Shown here in pieces: positions 42,975-43,598 of a stretch of DNA of 43,598 bases. Source of the DNA: Aliterella atlantica CENA595 (GTDB lineage: Bacteria > Cyanobacteriota > Cyanobacteriia > Cyanobacteriales > Chroococcidiopsidaceae); contig NZ_JYON01000038.1 in the NCBI RefSeq assembly GCF_000952155.1, positions 1 through 43,598 of the forward strand. Reading direction: 5' to 3'. The translations under genes were made by a program, and so were the position numbers. The notes beneath the pieces were generated by a model. That model made no database searches and was not told the origin of the DNA. It was given only the letters and a program-made list of their open reading frames with translations. Position 1 is the first letter of the stretch. Every line of letters starts with the position of its first letter.

Positions 42975-43266
42975 ATCTCTGTCCTTCATGAAGAAATTTA
43001 TATTGAGCTAGTCCTGATTGCTATTTTGACAAATCTGATGCCAAAAGTGAGAAAGGCTAGACATTCTGTTTCCTGACAAATGACCGACTGATACTTAAAA
43101 CCGATGCCTATGACAGTATCCTACAGAATAAAAAATAATTTTTAATAGGCGATGAACCCATTTGCTACCCAATTAGGCAATACAGTAATCAAATTCTGCG
43201 ATTTATCCGCTCAACTTGGGCATCCTAATACAGAAACCAAGCGATCGCCTGCACTAAAACTTCTGT

Positions 43267-43598
43267 ATGCCTGACGTTTCTAACCAACCTGCCCTAGATA
43301 TTTTCCAGTTTCGTAATGAGGTTATTGGCGACTACCGCCGCTATATTGAAAGTTTCCTCAAAATCAGCGACCCCAAAGTTAAGGAATTTGTTACCAAAGA
43401 ACTAGAGCAGGGAAAGCTATGGAGCGATCCTTTAGTGCAGCTAAACCCCACTTATAAAAAAGGGGCAACTGTAACTCAATTAGTACAACAGGGAGTTCTG
43501 CATCCAGAATGCGATCGCTATTTCTCCAAAAACGGTAAACCTTTTCACTTCCACCACCATCAAGAACAAGCCTTTTTAGCCGCCCAACGCCAAGAACC
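43267..43598 (+). CDS. drmA: DISARM helicase DrmA, 5' part only
   Basis: The first 110 residues are in the window and the frame runs off the edge. The stretch FRNEVIGDYRRYIESFL..., LWSDPLVQLNP, LVQQGVLHPECDRYF and the Q-motif-like HHHQEQAFLAAQ correspond, from memory, to the N-terminus of DrmA-type helicases (DEAD/DEAH). The helicase motifs themselves lie beyond the window. Position after drmD/drmMI supports class 1 DISARM; drmB and drmC should follow. The start ATG at 43267 has no strong ribosome site, and a 40-codon frame overlaps it. Confidence 0.75.
   Translation, partial: MPDVSNQPALDIFQFRNEVIGDYRRYIESFLKISDPKVKEFVTKELEQGKLWSDPLVQLNPTYKKGATVTQLVQQGVLHPECDRYFSKNGKPFHFHHHQEQAFLAAQRQE

Noticed and set aside
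42750..43076. 108-codon plus-strand frame
   Set aside because: Antisense to the 98-aa gene, with composition unlike a protein (many Arg/Ser/Leu/Phe).
1..43598. CRISPR arrays, tRNA or rRNA genes
   Set aside because: No regularly spaced repeats of suitable length and no recognisable cloverleaf or ribosomal RNA segments were found by reading.

Overview
The window looks like a cyanobacterial chromosome. The octamer GCGATCGC (HIP1) is scattered through it. It carries very large multi-domain sensor kinases, an Rcp1-type response regulator, and many small hypothetical genes of cyanobacterial type. Base composition is moderate to AT-rich. One gene (ilvD) has distinctly GC-richer codons and proteobacterial-type protein motifs. 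A filamentous or Chroococcidiopsis-like genome would fit, but the species cannot be read from the sequence. No rRNA, tRNA, CRISPR array or complete IS element was seen.

Layout. 1-2.5 kb: the 5' part of a short-chain dehydrogenase and a membrane-anchored M20 metallopeptidase, with a non-coding stretch holding a 58-bp tandem duplication. 2.9-3.9 kb: a coiled-coil plus winged-helix protein and a truncated copy of a two-gene module. 4.2-14.6 kb: a tightly overlapping minus-strand operon of signalling proteins (2007-aa kinase-like/ATPase/GAF/histidine kinase/receiver hybrid; REC-PAS-GAF histidine kinase; Rcp1-like regulator; REC-PAS-histidine kinase-REC). 14.9-15.8 kb: the intact copy of the module, a 44-aa ORF overlapping a membrane-anchored Mrr-like nuclease. 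15.9-24.4 kb: housekeeping and small genes (metallophosphoesterase, GH13 enzyme, GNAT, VapBC-like pair, ilvD, SnoaL-like protein, two pairs of small hypothetical genes).

24.6-31.5 kb resembles a plasmid- or phage-derived accessory element. It has divergent transcription from a repeat-rich control region, an Xre regulator, a Rha-like protein, a replication-initiator-like protein, a RES/Xre toxin-antitoxin pair and several unknown genes. No integrase is visible. A stump of a MacB-type permease and two decayed copies of the element's last gene lie beyond it.

32-43.6 kb is a defence island. It has a cytoplasmic trypsin-like protease, then a class 1 DISARM locus: a drmD-type SNF2 helicase, a drmMI-type adenine methyltransferase, and the start of a drmA-type helicase at the window edge. 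Three extra genes sit between drmMI and drmA: a Cap4/DUF4297-like nuclease candidate, a phosphoribosyltransferase-like protein overlapping it by 4 nt, and an opposite-strand 98-aa gene. This inserted cassette and the small-ORF/Mrr module are the best candidates for undescribed systems here.
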